From: JADLEX01 sp964586775
GTDB taxonomy: Bacteria; Lernaellota; Lernaellaia; JACKCT01
DNA length: 55,769 nucleotides
NCBI GenBank assembly: GCA_964586775.1
Contig: CAZPJD010000165.1
Location: 1-55,769, forward strand
Direction of reading: 5' to 3'
In this document: in pieces, positions 8,058 through 16,493 of the stretch
Layout of the letters: each line of letters starts with the position of its first letter
Position numbering within the stretch: the first letter of the stretch is position 1
The notes under the pieces: generated by a model
Databases searched by the model: none
What the model saw: the letters and a program-made list of their open reading frames with translations, nothing else
Told to the model about the DNA's origin: nothing
Program-made: the position numbers and the translations under genes

Positions 8058-8085
8058 ATGATCGGGAAATCGCCCCGGTTGTCAA
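8058..8085 (-). promoter_or_regulatory. Promoter candidate for tRNA-Lys
   Basis: A perfect TTGACA (8085-8080) is followed 16 bases later by GATCAT (8063-8058), leaving about 38 bases to the tRNA 5' end. The -35 is strong and the -10 is a 4 of 6 match. Confidence 0.5.
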
Positions 8086-8100
8086 GTTTTTCGGGGGTTT

Positions 8101-8565
8101 TCAACGAGGTTCGGAATCGTCGTCAGTGGCACCGGCAGGAGTCTCCGCGCCGGTTTGATTCGAGGCCGGGGCGTCGATGAGACCAAGTCGCACCAGTTCC
8201 CTGAGCAGTCGTGCCTTGTCCACGGGTTTGACGATGAAGCCGTCGCAGCCATCGTTGATGGAGGCAAGAACACGGCGGCGATCCGAAAGCGCGGAAACCA
8301 TCAGAATCTTCGCGCCGTTCTCCCGCGCAACGCCCGCCGTGTTTTCGGCCTGACGAATGGTCTCAAGAGCCGTGAGACCATCCCCGTCCGGCATGCCGAT
8401 GTCCAGGCAGACAAGATCGTACGGTTCTTGGGCCTTCAGTGACATGCGAACCGCGTGAATCGCTTCGCGGCCCGTCACCGCGACGTGCGCCGGGCCGAAG
8501 GGGCGCAGGAACTCGATCAGCAGAATTCGACAAACAAAGTCGTCTTCGGCCAAGAGTATTTTCAT
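8101..8565 (-). CDS. Single-domain response regulator (CheY-like)
   Basis: A 154-residue receiver with acidic pocket E7-D8-D9, phosphoacceptor D55 in LVCLDIGMPDGDG, signalling serine in MVSALSD, and conserved lysine in GFIVKPVD. The receiver spans about residues 2-125. A short tail rich in Ala, Thr and Asp follows, with no effector domain, so signalling would be by protein-protein contact. I use the ATG at 8565, which starts directly at the first receiver strand; the longer in-frame ATG at 8646 adds an unlikely Arg-rich extension. No cognate kinase is adjacent. Confidence 0.88.
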   Translation of the reverse strand: MKILLAEDDFVCRILLIEFLRPFGPAHVAVTGREAIHAVRMSLKAQEPYDLVCLDIGMPDGDGLTALETIRQAENTAGVARENGAKILMVSALSDRRRVLASINDGCDGFIVKPVDKARLLRELVRLGLIDAPASNQTGAETPAGATDDDSEPR

Positions 8566-8650
8566 GGTTTCACCATCGGTTCCCCGTCGAGAGAGGCCAC
8601 GACTCGCCCGCACTGCGGGTGAGTTCCGGATGCGATCGAAATCCATGCCA

Positions 8651-8670
8651 TCCCGATGTATTTATCGGGA
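8651..8670. repeat. Inverted repeat in a divergent promoter region
   Basis: TCCCGAT (8651-8657) and ATCGGGA (8664-8670) form a 7-bp dyad with a six-base centre, between the divergent response regulator (start 8565) and the START-like gene (start 8814). It could be an operator or a leader hairpin; there is no evidence to choose. Confidence 0.4.
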
Positions 8671-8813
8671 GTTTGCATGAAGATCTCAACGGCCATTTTC
8701 GCCACCCGTCGCCCGGGAAGCGATCGGAACCGCCGCCACGCCGCCCTTGGCACGCACGGGCCGCCACTGCTAGATTCGCGGCATCGCGAATGAACGCGAA
8801 GGGGGAATGGGGC

Positions 8814-9299
8814 ATGGCACGGGTGGAGAAGTCGTTCACGATTCCCGCGGCGCCCGACGAGGTGTGCGCGGCGATGCGAAACCCAAAGCTGATCGAGGAA
8901 GACGAAAAGTCGCGCGAGAGCCTGTCGGTCGACATCAAGGACGCGAAGAAGACCGATACCGAGCACCACTACGACATCACGACGGTCACCTACTACCGCA
9001 CCGTCACCGGCACCGACAAAACGCGCACCGAGCAGAACTTCATCTCGGTGAAGTGGGATATCAAAGCGCGCCGGTGCACGTGGAGCTGGTCGGGCACCAA
9101 CGAGTTCGCCAAGCGCGTGAAGATCGAGGGTTCGTATACGGTCGTGCCCAAGGGCGCGGCGTCGGACATCGTGCTCGTCGCCGACATCGACGTGAGCGTG
9201 CCGCTGGTCGGCAAGGTGATTTCCAAGCGCGTCGCCGACATGTTCGCGTCCGAGTGGCCCAAGTACGCCGAGATCGTCAAGCGTTTCGCCAAAGCCTGA
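8814..9299 (+). CDS. SRPBCC/START-like protein (DUF2505 type)
   Basis: A 161-residue soluble protein with the layout of an SRPBCC ligand-binding domain: a first strand EKSFTIPAAPDEVCAAM (residues 4-20), a beta-sheet core with WDIKARRCTWSWSG, then GSYTVVPKGAASDIVLVADIDVSVPLVG and a long C-terminal helix FASEWPKYAEIVKRF. The sequence resembles DUF2505 proteins. ATG 8814 is chosen because AAGGGGGAA lies about nine bases upstream; an earlier in-frame ATG at 8790 is weaker. The ligand is unknown. The lysine aminomutase gene follows 45 bases downstream on the same strand. Confidence 0.78.
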   Translation: MARVEKSFTIPAAPDEVCAAMRNPKLIEEDEKSRESLSVDIKDAKKTDTEHHYDITTVTYYRTVTGTDKTRTEQNFISVKWDIKARRCTWSWSGTNEFAKRVKIEGSYTVVPKGAASDIVLVADIDVSVPLVGKVISKRVADMFASEWPKYAEIVKRFAKA

Positions 9300-9344
9300 C
9301 CCGGCGCGTTCGTTCCGGCGGCCGATGGCCGCCGCGAGGCCCAC

Positions 9345-10883
9345 ATGCGTCTTTCGATCCCGCCCGAAATTCCGGCGCGCGCCCGCGATCTTGCCGCGCG
9401 GATCGCCGCCGGCGTGCAATCCTTCATCGACGAACGCACCACCGACGCCGTGGAGCGCGCGACGCTGCGCCTGTGGGGCATGGACGGCGTGGACGGCGCG
9501 GGCGTGCCGCTGCCCAACGTGGTGATCGACCGGCTGCGCGGTGTGCTCGATCGCGGCGCGTGCCGCCCCGTGGCGGCGGCGATGAGCGAGACGGGATGGG
9601 AGATCGGCCGCCTCGGCGAGGCGATCGCGGCGGGGACAATCGACATCGCGGCATACGCCGACGCGCCCTACGACACGTGGCGGCCCGTGGCCGACCGGCT
9701 GACGGACGCGGCGCTGCGCGACATCGACGACGCGGCGGCGCGGCGACGCGCCCTGCGCGAGGGCGCGGGCGATCCGCCTTGGCCGTGGCTCTACGTCATC
9801 GTCGCGACGGGCAACATTTACGAAGACATCACGCAGGCCGTCATGGCCGCGCGCCAGGGCGCGGACATCGTCGCGGTGATCCGCAGCACGGGCCAGTCGC
9901 TGCTCGACTACGTGCCGCACGGCGCGACCACCGAGGGTTTCGGCGGCACCTACGCCACGCGCGAAAACTTCCGCCTCATGCGCGCGGCGCTCGATGACAC
10001 GTCGCGCGAGGTCGGCCGCTACATCCGCCTCGTCAACTACGCGTCGGGGCTGTGCATGCCCGAGATCGCGGCGCTGGGTGCCGTCGAGCGTCTCGACATG
10101 ATGCTCAACGACTGCATGTACGGCATCCTGTTTCGCGATATCAATCCGCACCGCACCTTCGTCGATCAATACGCGTCGCGGCTCATTTCCGCACGCGCCG
10201 ACATCATCATCAACACCGGCGAGGACAACTATCTGACCACCGCCGACGCCGTGGACGCGGCGCACACCGTGCTCGCGTCGTGCCTGCTCAACGAGCGTTT
10301 CGCGAAGCTCGCGGGGATGCCCGAGCGACTGATGGGGCTCGGCCACGCGTTCGAGATCGACCCCGAACGTCCCGGCTCGTTGACGACCGAGATCGCGCAC
10401 GCGCTGCTGCTGCGCGCCGTGTTTCCCGAGCACCCGCTCAAGTACATGCCGCCCACCAAGCACATGACCGGCGACATTTTCCGCGGCTATCAGATGAACG
10501 CGTACTTCAACCTCGTCGGCGCGTTGACCGGCCAGGGCATCCAGCTCCTCGGCATGCTGACCGAGGCGATGCACACGCCCTATCTTCAGGACCGGGCGCT
10601 CGCGATCCGAAACGCGAAGTACGCGTTCGCCGCGACGCGGGGCATGGCGGATTCGCTGGAACTGCGCGCGGATGGCGAAATCGCGACGCGGGCGGGCGAG
10701 GTGCTGGGCCGCGCGATCGAGATGCTTGAAGAAATCGCGCGCATCGGGCTCTTCGAGGCGATCGCGCGCGGCATGTTCGCCGAGATCAAACGCCCCGAGA
10801 CGGGCGGCAAGGGCGGGGCGGGCGTCTTCGTGAAGCACGCGGACTACGCCAACCCGCTGATGGTGCGGCTGCGACCGGGCTGA
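9345..10883 (+). CDS. kamD: Lysine 5,6-aminomutase alpha subunit
   Basis: A 512-residue protein matching the alpha subunit of D-lysine/L-beta-lysine 5,6-aminomutase, close to the family's usual length of about 515. Characteristic blocks are ATGNIYEDITQAVMAARQG, RSTGQSLLDYVPHGATTEGF, RLVNYASGLCMPEIA and PPTKHMTGDIFRGYQ. The enzyme moves an amino group using adenosylcobalamin and pyridoxal phosphate in lysine fermentation. In the known enzyme the alpha subunit forms the barrel, while the beta subunit (kamE) brings the cobalamin-binding domain and the PLP lysine. kamE is not next to this gene, and no other lysine-fermentation gene is in the window, so the beta subunit must be elsewhere or the protein has another role. 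Confidence 0.9.
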   Translation: MRLSIPPEIPARARDLAARIAAGVQSFIDERTTDAVERATLRLWGMDGVDGAGVPLPNVVIDRLRGVLDRGACRPVAAAMSETGWEIGRLGEAIAAGTIDIAAYADAPYDTWRPVADRLTDAALRDIDDAAARRRALREGAGDPPWPWLYVIVATGNIYEDITQAVMAARQGADIVAVIRSTGQSLLDYVPHGATTEGFGGTYATRENFRLMRAALDDTSREVGRYIRLVNYASGLCMPEIAALGAVERLDMMLNDCMYGILFRDINPHRTFVDQYASRLISARADIIINTGEDNYLTTADAVDAAHTVLASCLLNERFAKLAGMPERLMGLGHAFEIDPERPGSLTTEIAHALLLRAVFPEHPLKYMPPTKHMTGDIFRGYQMNAYFNLVGALTGQGIQLLGMLTEAMHTPYLQDRALAIRNAKYAFAATRGMADSLELRADGEIATRAGEVLGRAIEMLEEIARIGLFEAIARGMFAEIKRPETGGKGGAGVFVKHADYANPLMVRLRPG

Positions 10884-11067
10884 GCGCGCAAAACACGGCG
10901 CAAGAGCCCGAGCCCATTCGGTGTGAACCTCACTGCTCTTCCATTCTGAAACGCGCGAAATTCAAGACATAACGCCGTTTTGTAATCGTCATTAAAGATT
11001 TTTTCAGAACCACCGGTTAGTTCTTGGAGGTTTTCATAATGTGCCACGTGGATTTGCGGAGGATGCC

Positions 11068-12051
11068 ATGTCGTTTGTGCGTGGGCTTGGGTATGCGCTC
11101 GTCGCGATGGCGATTCTCATCGCGGGCGCGGTCGGGTGGTTCTTTTGGTCGTTTCCGCGCGTCTACGACGTCGCGCCGGTGAAAGCGTCCAGCGACCCCG
11201 TGGTCGTCGAACGTGGTCGCTACCTCGCGAACACCGTGCTCTCGTGCATGGACTGTCATTCGACGCGCGACTGGACGAAATACTCCGCGCCCATCACGCC
11301 CGGCACATTCGGCAAGGGCGGCGATGTCTTCGACGCGTCGATGGGTCTGCCGGGCGAGATCCACGCGCGCAACATCACGCCCGCGGGGATTGGTTCGTGG
11401 ACCGACGAGCAGATCGCGCGCGTCATCACCACCGGCGTCAACCGCGACGGCAAGGCGATCTTCCCCCTGATGCCCTACATGGCTTACCGCTTCCTCGACA
11501 ACGACGACCTCACCGCGGTCATCTCGTACCTGCGAACGATCGCGCCGATCGACAACGCGGTGCCCGAAGGCCACATCGACTTTCCGATGAACCTCATCGT
11601 GCGCACGATTCCTCAGCCGCCCGCTCCGCTGCCGAAGCCCAATCCCGCGGACACGATCGCCTACGGCAAGTACCTGGTCACCGTCGGTGCCTGCGCCGAG
11701 TGCCATACGCCGTCGGATCACGGCAAGCCCCTTCCCGGCATGGACTTCGCCGGCGGCGCCGAATTCAAGATGCCGACGGGCGCGATCATGCGCACGGCCA
11801 ACATCACGCCCGACAAAGAAACCGGCATCGGCCAGTTGACGCGCGAGCAGTTCGTCGCGCGGTTCAAGGCGTTCGAGAGCGACGACGCGAAAAATCGCCC
11901 CGTCGGTCCGAACGACCCGCAGACCCTCATGCCTTGGACGCTTTACGCGGGCATGACGGAGCAGGATCTGGGCGCGATGTACGACTACCTGCTCACCCTG
12001 AACGCCGTGAACAACCGCGTGCAGACCTACACCCCGCCGCCGGGGAAGTGA
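11068..12051 (+). CDS. Membrane-anchored dihaem cytochrome c
   Basis: A 327-residue protein with an N-terminal transmembrane or uncleaved signal segment (about residues 8-30) and two c-type haem sites, SCMDCHS near residue 70 and GACAECHT near residue 212. Each sits in a cytochrome c domain with a distal methionine region (PLMPYM; TLMPWT). The arrangement resembles cytochrome subunits of periplasmic alcohol or gluconate dehydrogenases, but no such dehydrogenase is adjacent. It probably carries electrons in the periplasm. The ATG at 11068 follows GGAGGA with good spacing. A GT-rich repeat begins eight bases after its stop. Confidence 0.88.
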   Translation: MSFVRGLGYALVAMAILIAGAVGWFFWSFPRVYDVAPVKASSDPVVVERGRYLANTVLSCMDCHSTRDWTKYSAPITPGTFGKGGDVFDASMGLPGEIHARNITPAGIGSWTDEQIARVITTGVNRDGKAIFPLMPYMAYRFLDNDDLTAVISYLRTIAPIDNAVPEGHIDFPMNLIVRTIPQPPAPLPKPNPADTIAYGKYLVTVGACAECHTPSDHGKPLPGMDFAGGAEFKMPTGAIMRTANITPDKETGIGQLTREQFVARFKAFESDDAKNRPVGPNDPQTLMPWTLYAGMTEQDLGAMYDYLLTLNAVNNRVQTYTPPPGK

Positions 12052-12059
12052 ACGCGGGC

Positions 12060-12097
12060 GGTTTTTTGGTTTTTGGTTGTTGGTTGTTGGTTTTCGG
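12060..12097 (+). repeat. GT-rich GG(TTGTT) repeat just after a stop codon
   Basis: Eight bases after the cytochrome stop the sense strand carries GG pairs separated by T5-6, TTGTT and TTTTC spacers. It is the same type of element as at 5011-5062, again with the G-rich strand as sense and directly after a stop. The intergenic segment to 12169 holds nothing else recognisable. Confidence 0.75.
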
Positions 12098-12169
12098 CGA
12101 AGCCGGCACCGACGGCGACGGGCGTTTGGTCGGTTGACGACGGCCACCCGGGGCCGACATCATGCCGGT

Positions 12170-14617
12170 ATGACGTTCTCCAACGAGCCTCTGGCACCGT
12201 CACCGGCGGTGCTTCTTGGCCGCCTGCCGGTCATTCTGATTTGTCTTGCCCTCGCCGTGTTCGCGGCGTCGTGCTCGTGCGGGGGTGATACGTCGAATAG
12301 CTCGGAACCTGACGGCGCGGATGACGATTCGAGCGTCGGCGACGACGACACGGACGACGACGACATTGGCGACGACGACGCGGACGACGACTCGGGCATC
12401 GACGATGACGTGGACGACGATTCGGCGGACGACGACACCGAGCCCGCTCCGCCGTGGGTCGAGCCCACGCAGCCCCTTCGCGAGGACATTTCACTCGATG
12501 GAACGTGGCTGTTCACGCCCGAGGGTTATGCCGAGCGCGAGGTCGGCGTCCCCTGCCACTGGGAAGCCATCGACGAGTGGGACGGGTGGGAAGCGTTCAC
12601 CTGCCCCGAATACCTCGCGGGCACGCCCGACGAGCACGTGTCGATCATCGAAGGCCAAAACTGGGAAGACCGCGCAATCAAACGTGGCACCTATCGCCGC
12701 GCGGTGACGCTCGACAAACCCTGGCCGGTGGTGCAAGCGGTTTTCGAGGCGATCCACCACGCGGGCGAGGTCTGGTGGAACGACGCGCCCGTGGGCGAAA
12801 CGGTCGGCGCGTATCGCCCCGCGACCTTCGACGCATCGGCCGTCGCGCACGAGGGCGAAAACGAACTGCGCGTCGAGCTGGAGGACGGCCACGCGCTGCT
12901 CGGCCCCGACGGCATGACGCGCTGGCCCGCAGGGTACTACGCCCACAACAGTATCACCGGGCTATATCGATCGGTCACGCTGCAACTGCGTCCCGAGATC
13001 GTCATCGAAGACGTCTTCCTCGTGCCCTCGACGCGCCGCGAGGATCTGACGATCCAGGCGACGATCCGCAACACGCGCGCCGTGCAAACGAGCGTGTGGG
13101 TGTTGGGCCGCGCGATGGATGCGGACGGCGTGCTCGCGATGGAATCGCCCGCGACGCGCGTCGCAATACCTGCCGGAGAAGCGCGCGAGGTGGTCATCGT
13201 CGCGCCCTTCGCAGATGCGCGGTGGTGGTGGCCGACCGATCCGCACCTTTACACGTGGCGCACGCTGCTGGTCGACGAATACGGCGCGCCTATCGACCTG
13301 CGCGAGGACCGGTTCGGCTTTCGCGAGGTGTGGATCGAGGGGGGCCGATACAAACTGAACGGCGAGACGATGAACCTGATCGGCGACTCGATCGACGATC
13401 AAGCTTCGCGCCCGCGCTACTGGGGTCCGCAGTATTGGGATTGCGACACCGCGCCCGCGACCATCGAACGCATCAAGGATCTGTATTTCAACGTCGTTCG
13501 CTTTCATCAAGCGCCGCCGCCGGACTGCGTGTACGACATGCTCGACGAGGCGGGCCTGCTCGTGATTCCCGAGTCGCCCGTCTACGCGCGCATCGACATC
13601 ATGCCGCCGTTTTTCTGGAAACCGCTCTACGTCGAGAACTCGTGGATTTGGATCGGCGAGTGGGCGCGTCGGCTGCGCAACCATCCGTCGATCGTGATGT
13701 GGTCGGTGGAAAACGAGATGTTCATGTACGCCTTCCCGCTCTCGCCGCAGCAGGCATATTCGTTGGGCGTGCCCGCGCGCGCGGCGGATACGATCGTGCG
13801 TCCCGACGGCCCGACCACGCCGCGCCCGATCAACTGGGACGGCGACACGTCGTTCTTCCGCAACTTCTTCGGGATGACTCCCGAGACGATCAACTGGCAC
13901 TACCCCGCCGGGCCGAATCTGACGATCACGCCCGACAACGAGTGGTACGACGACGCGATCGCCAACTTCGAGCCGTACAAATTCGACGACGTGCCCACCG
14001 GCGTGGGCGAGACGATGGACGTGCGCCGCCCCATCGACAGCCCGCACACCCCCGATCAGCAAAAGGCCATGCAAGGCATCGCGGTGCGCGCGCTGCGCTA
14101 TCTGGGTTATTCCGACATTCGCCCCTACAAGCTCAACTGGACGTGGCATATCTACCGGCCCGACGGGTCGGAGCACCCCGTCGGCCCGTGGTATCACTCG
14201 CTCTTCACGCAGGAGCAAAAGGACCACCTGCTCGAAATCATCCGCGACTCGTATCATCCGATCGCGGCGATCGACGTGGATTACACGCGCGTGCCGACGA
14301 ACGCCGATGGCACGCAGGGGCCCGTCGACATCGCGGCGGGGTCGGGTGTGTCGCGCAAACTCGCCGTGTTCAACGACTCGTTTCTGCCGGGTCGCGACCA
14401 GACGCTGCGCTGGACCGTAACCGACGAAACGGCGAGCGTGGAGCTTGCGTCGGACGAGACCGAGCTGTCGATCGAGCACGGCAATCAGGCCGGGGCGACG
14501 GTGGCGTTCACCGCGCCGGCGGCGGGGCACGACGTGACGCTTCGGATCGAGTCGGAGATGGACGGATTGCCGCAGGGCGTCTACGAGATCGAGTACGCGT
14601 TCGTCACGACGCCGTGA
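12170..14617 (+). CDS. Glycoside hydrolase family 2 lipoprotein with Asp-rich linker
   Basis: An 815-residue exported protein. A signal peptide ends at FAASC, followed by a long linker of (S/T/A)DDD units (about residues 35-90), then the three-part GH2 layout: a jelly-roll sugar-binding domain (about 100-270), an Ig-like sandwich (about 280-390) and a TIM barrel. The acid/base glutamate is E in NHPSIVMWSVENE (near residue 516). The nucleophile may be the glutamate in GVGETM (near residue 615). GH2 enzymes are beta-galactosidases, glucuronidases or mannosidases; the substrate cannot be read from sequence. The linker and lipobox suggest anchoring at the outer membrane, possibly on the surface. 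Confidence 0.87.
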   Translation: MTFSNEPLAPSPAVLLGRLPVILICLALAVFAASCSCGGDTSNSSEPDGADDDSSVGDDDTDDDDIGDDDADDDSGIDDDVDDDSADDDTEPAPPWVEPTQPLREDISLDGTWLFTPEGYAEREVGVPCHWEAIDEWDGWEAFTCPEYLAGTPDEHVSIIEGQNWEDRAIKRGTYRRAVTLDKPWPVVQAVFEAIHHAGEVWWNDAPVGETVGAYRPATFDASAVAHEGENELRVELEDGHALLGPDGMTRWPAGYYAHNSITGLYRSVTLQLRPEIVIEDVFLVPSTRREDLTIQATIRNTRAVQTSVWVLGRAMDADGVLAMESPATRVAIPAGEAREVVIVAPFADARWWWPTDPHLYTWRTLLVDEYGAPIDLREDRFGFREVWIEGGRYKLNGETMNLIGDSIDDQASRPRYWGPQYWDCDTAPATIERIKDLYFNVVRFHQAPPPDCVYDMLDEAGLLVIPESPVYARIDIMPPFFWKPLYVENSWIWIGEWARRLRNHPSIVMWSVENEMFMYAFPLSPQQAYSLGVPARAADTIVRPDGPTTPRPINWDGDTSFFRNFFGMTPETINWHYPAGPNLTITPDNEWYDDAIANFEPYKFDDVPTGVGETMDVRRPIDSPHTPDQQKAMQGIAVRALRYLGYSDIRPYKLNWTWHIYRPDGSEHPVGPWYHSLFTQEQKDHLLEIIRDSYHPIAAIDVDYTRVPTNADGTQGPVDIAAGSGVSRKLAVFNDSFLPGRDQTLRWTVTDETASVELASDETELSIEHGNQAGATVAFTAPAAGHDVTLRIESEMDGLPQGVYEIEYAFVTTP

Positions 14618-14639
14618 CGAAAACCTTCACGCGGGCGGA

Positions 14640-15245
14640 ATGGGCATGAGCGGATTCGCGGGACCGATTCGGGAATTGGTGGAGCAGCTCGCGCGGCTGC
14701 CGGGTATCGGCGAAAAGACGGCGACGCGCCTCGCCTATCACATCCTCAAGATGAATGCCGAGGACGCGCGTCGGCTCGCCGGGGCGATCACGGGCGTCAA
14801 GGAACGCATCGCGCTGTGCGAGCGGTGCTTCCAGCTCACCGACATCCAGCCGTGCGAGATCTGCCGCGACCCGAATCGCGACCACGCCACGGTGTGCGTG
14901 GTCGAGCAGCCGCCCGACGTGGCCGCCTTCGAAAAGACGGGCCAATACCGCGGCGTTTATCACGTGCTGCACGGCACGCTCTCGCCGCTCGACGACATCG
15001 GCCCCGAGGCGCTGCGTCTGGCGGAGCTGGTCGAGCGCGTGAAAAGCGGCGAAGTGACCGAAATCGTGCTCGCCACGAATCCCAACAAAGAGGGCGAGTC
15101 GACGGCGCACTACATCGCCGAGGTGCTGCACGAAATGCCGGTGCGCGTGACGCGCATCGCGCACGGCGTGCCCGTCGGCAGCGAGGTCGAGTACGCCGAC
15201 GCGGTCACGCTCGGCCTCGCGATGAAAGGCCGGCGGGAGTTCTAG
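14640..15245 (+). CDS. recR: Recombination protein RecR
   Basis: A 201-residue protein, the usual RecR length. It has the N-terminal helix-hairpin-helix (LARLPGIGEKTATRLAYHIL), a four-cysteine zinc site (ALCERCFQL...PCEICRD, residues about 60-76) and a Toprim domain with VVEQPPDVAAFEKTG and EIVLATNPNKEGE. RecR acts with RecO, and often RecF, to load RecA at gaps during repair. The usual dnaX-ybaB partners are not adjacent. A second in-frame ATG at 14646 is an equally possible start. The gene begins 22 bases after the GH2 gene stops. Confidence 0.95.
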   Translation: MGMSGFAGPIRELVEQLARLPGIGEKTATRLAYHILKMNAEDARRLAGAITGVKERIALCERCFQLTDIQPCEICRDPNRDHATVCVVEQPPDVAAFEKTGQYRGVYHVLHGTLSPLDDIGPEALRLAELVERVKSGEVTEIVLATNPNKEGESTAHYIAEVLHEMPVRVTRIAHGVPVGSEVEYADAVTLGLAMKGRREF

Positions 15246-15308
15246 GCTTCACCTTGCGGACGAGGCGGCCCCGTTGGGAGTGTCACACGTCGCTCGTGGA
15301 GGTACGTC

Positions 15309-16466
15309 ATGAGCGCCTCGAAGCGGTTTCGCGTCGCGTTGTTTGTCATTCTCGGTATCGCCGCCGCGCTCGCCGTCGTGGCCGCGGGTTTCGCGGTCCC
15401 CTGGGTGCGCCGTCCGCCGATCACGCCCGCCGAGGCCGACGCCGCGCTCGCCGACTACGCGAAGATCGTCGATCGTATGGCCGCGCTGACGCCCGAGGAC
15501 CGCGCGGCGATCGACGCGCTGCTCGCGCGGTGGACGCCCCGCATCGAGGCCGCAACGTCGCCCCTGCGCGTCGAGACCGACTGCCCCATCCTGCCGGACG
15601 ATTTCGGCCCCGCCACGACGCCGTTTCTGGCCGATGCGCGAGTGCTGTCCGACGCGATGGCGGCGATCGTCGATGACGGATTCGTGCTGCGCCAACTCGC
15701 GACGCCGGAAGCGGACGTGATCAACTACACGCCGGTCCGAGAATGGATGCGCTGGGAGGGCGCGCTCGCGATTCTCGACGCGCGGGCCGGCGATACGCCC
15801 GGCGCGGCGAAGAGGATCGAGCGGCTGGCGCGCGCGACCGAGGGTGTCGTCGGCACGCCGATTCTCATCCACGTGCTCATGGCGACGGCGATGGATGGCA
15901 TCGCGGATCTCGCGCTGCTGGCCTCTGCGCCGCGCCTGGATGTGGCAACCCTCGATGCGATCGCGAAGTCGCGGCGCTCGCGCACGAAGTACGACGCGGC
16001 CTTTCGCGACGCGGTGGCGACGGAGGCCGTCTGGCTGACGCGCCAACTCGAGTCCGTCGATCCGGGGTTGGCGAATGTCGATCCGGATTCCTCGCCCGCG
16101 CGCAAATTCGCGATGCGGACGCTATTCGCCGTCAACCCCCGCCGGGCTCTCGCGCGGGAGCGCGACGTCTATTTGTTCATCACGCGGGAGTACCTGGCGC
16201 ATCTCGACGAGGACATCCTGTCCGGCGCCGATCCGCTCCGGCGCCTTCAGGAGCGTGGTGTGCGTTCCGTTGTGGCGGAGTCGGCGTGGCCGAACATGCC
16301 GTTGTTGCGCGCGAAGGTGCTCGATCGACAGAAGCGGTTCGACGCGGTCACGTCGTTCGTCGAGCGCCTCGCCGCGAGCGGACCGGGCGGCCTCGGCGCG
16401 CACACTTTTCCCTACGACGCCGATCACGAAATCTGGATCGACGGCCAGGCGGTGTGCGTGAAGTGA
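15309..16466 (+). CDS. Hypothetical protein with N-terminal membrane anchor
   Basis: A 385-residue protein with one N-terminal transmembrane helix (about residues 8-32) and a large, mostly helical extracytoplasmic part rich in Ala, Asp and Arg. I recognise no domain. The body contains several helix pairs such as EWMRWEGALAILDARAGD and AAKRIERLARATEG, which resemble a helical-repeat scaffold. The ATG follows a GGAGG ribosome binding site. It lies downstream of recR but no functional link is apparent. Codon use matches its neighbours. Confidence 0.75.
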   Translation: MSASKRFRVALFVILGIAAALAVVAAGFAVPWVRRPPITPAEADAALADYAKIVDRMAALTPEDRAAIDALLARWTPRIEAATSPLRVETDCPILPDDFGPATTPFLADARVLSDAMAAIVDDGFVLRQLATPEADVINYTPVREWMRWEGALAILDARAGDTPGAAKRIERLARATEGVVGTPILIHVLMATAMDGIADLALLASAPRLDVATLDAIAKSRRSRTKYDAAFRDAVATEAVWLTRQLESVDPGLANVDPDSSPARKFAMRTLFAVNPRRALARERDVYLFITREYLAHLDEDILSGADPLRRLQERGVRSVVAESAWPNMPLLRAKVLDRQKRFDAVTSFVERLAASGPGGLGAHTFPYDADHEIWIDGQAVCVK

Positions 16467-16493
16467 GTTGTGGGTGGCGCAGCGCCGTGCGCG

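Noticed and set aside
8562..10838. 758-codon minus-strand frame opposite kamD
   Set aside because: Antisense to a confident lysine aminomutase subunit and without recognisable motifs.
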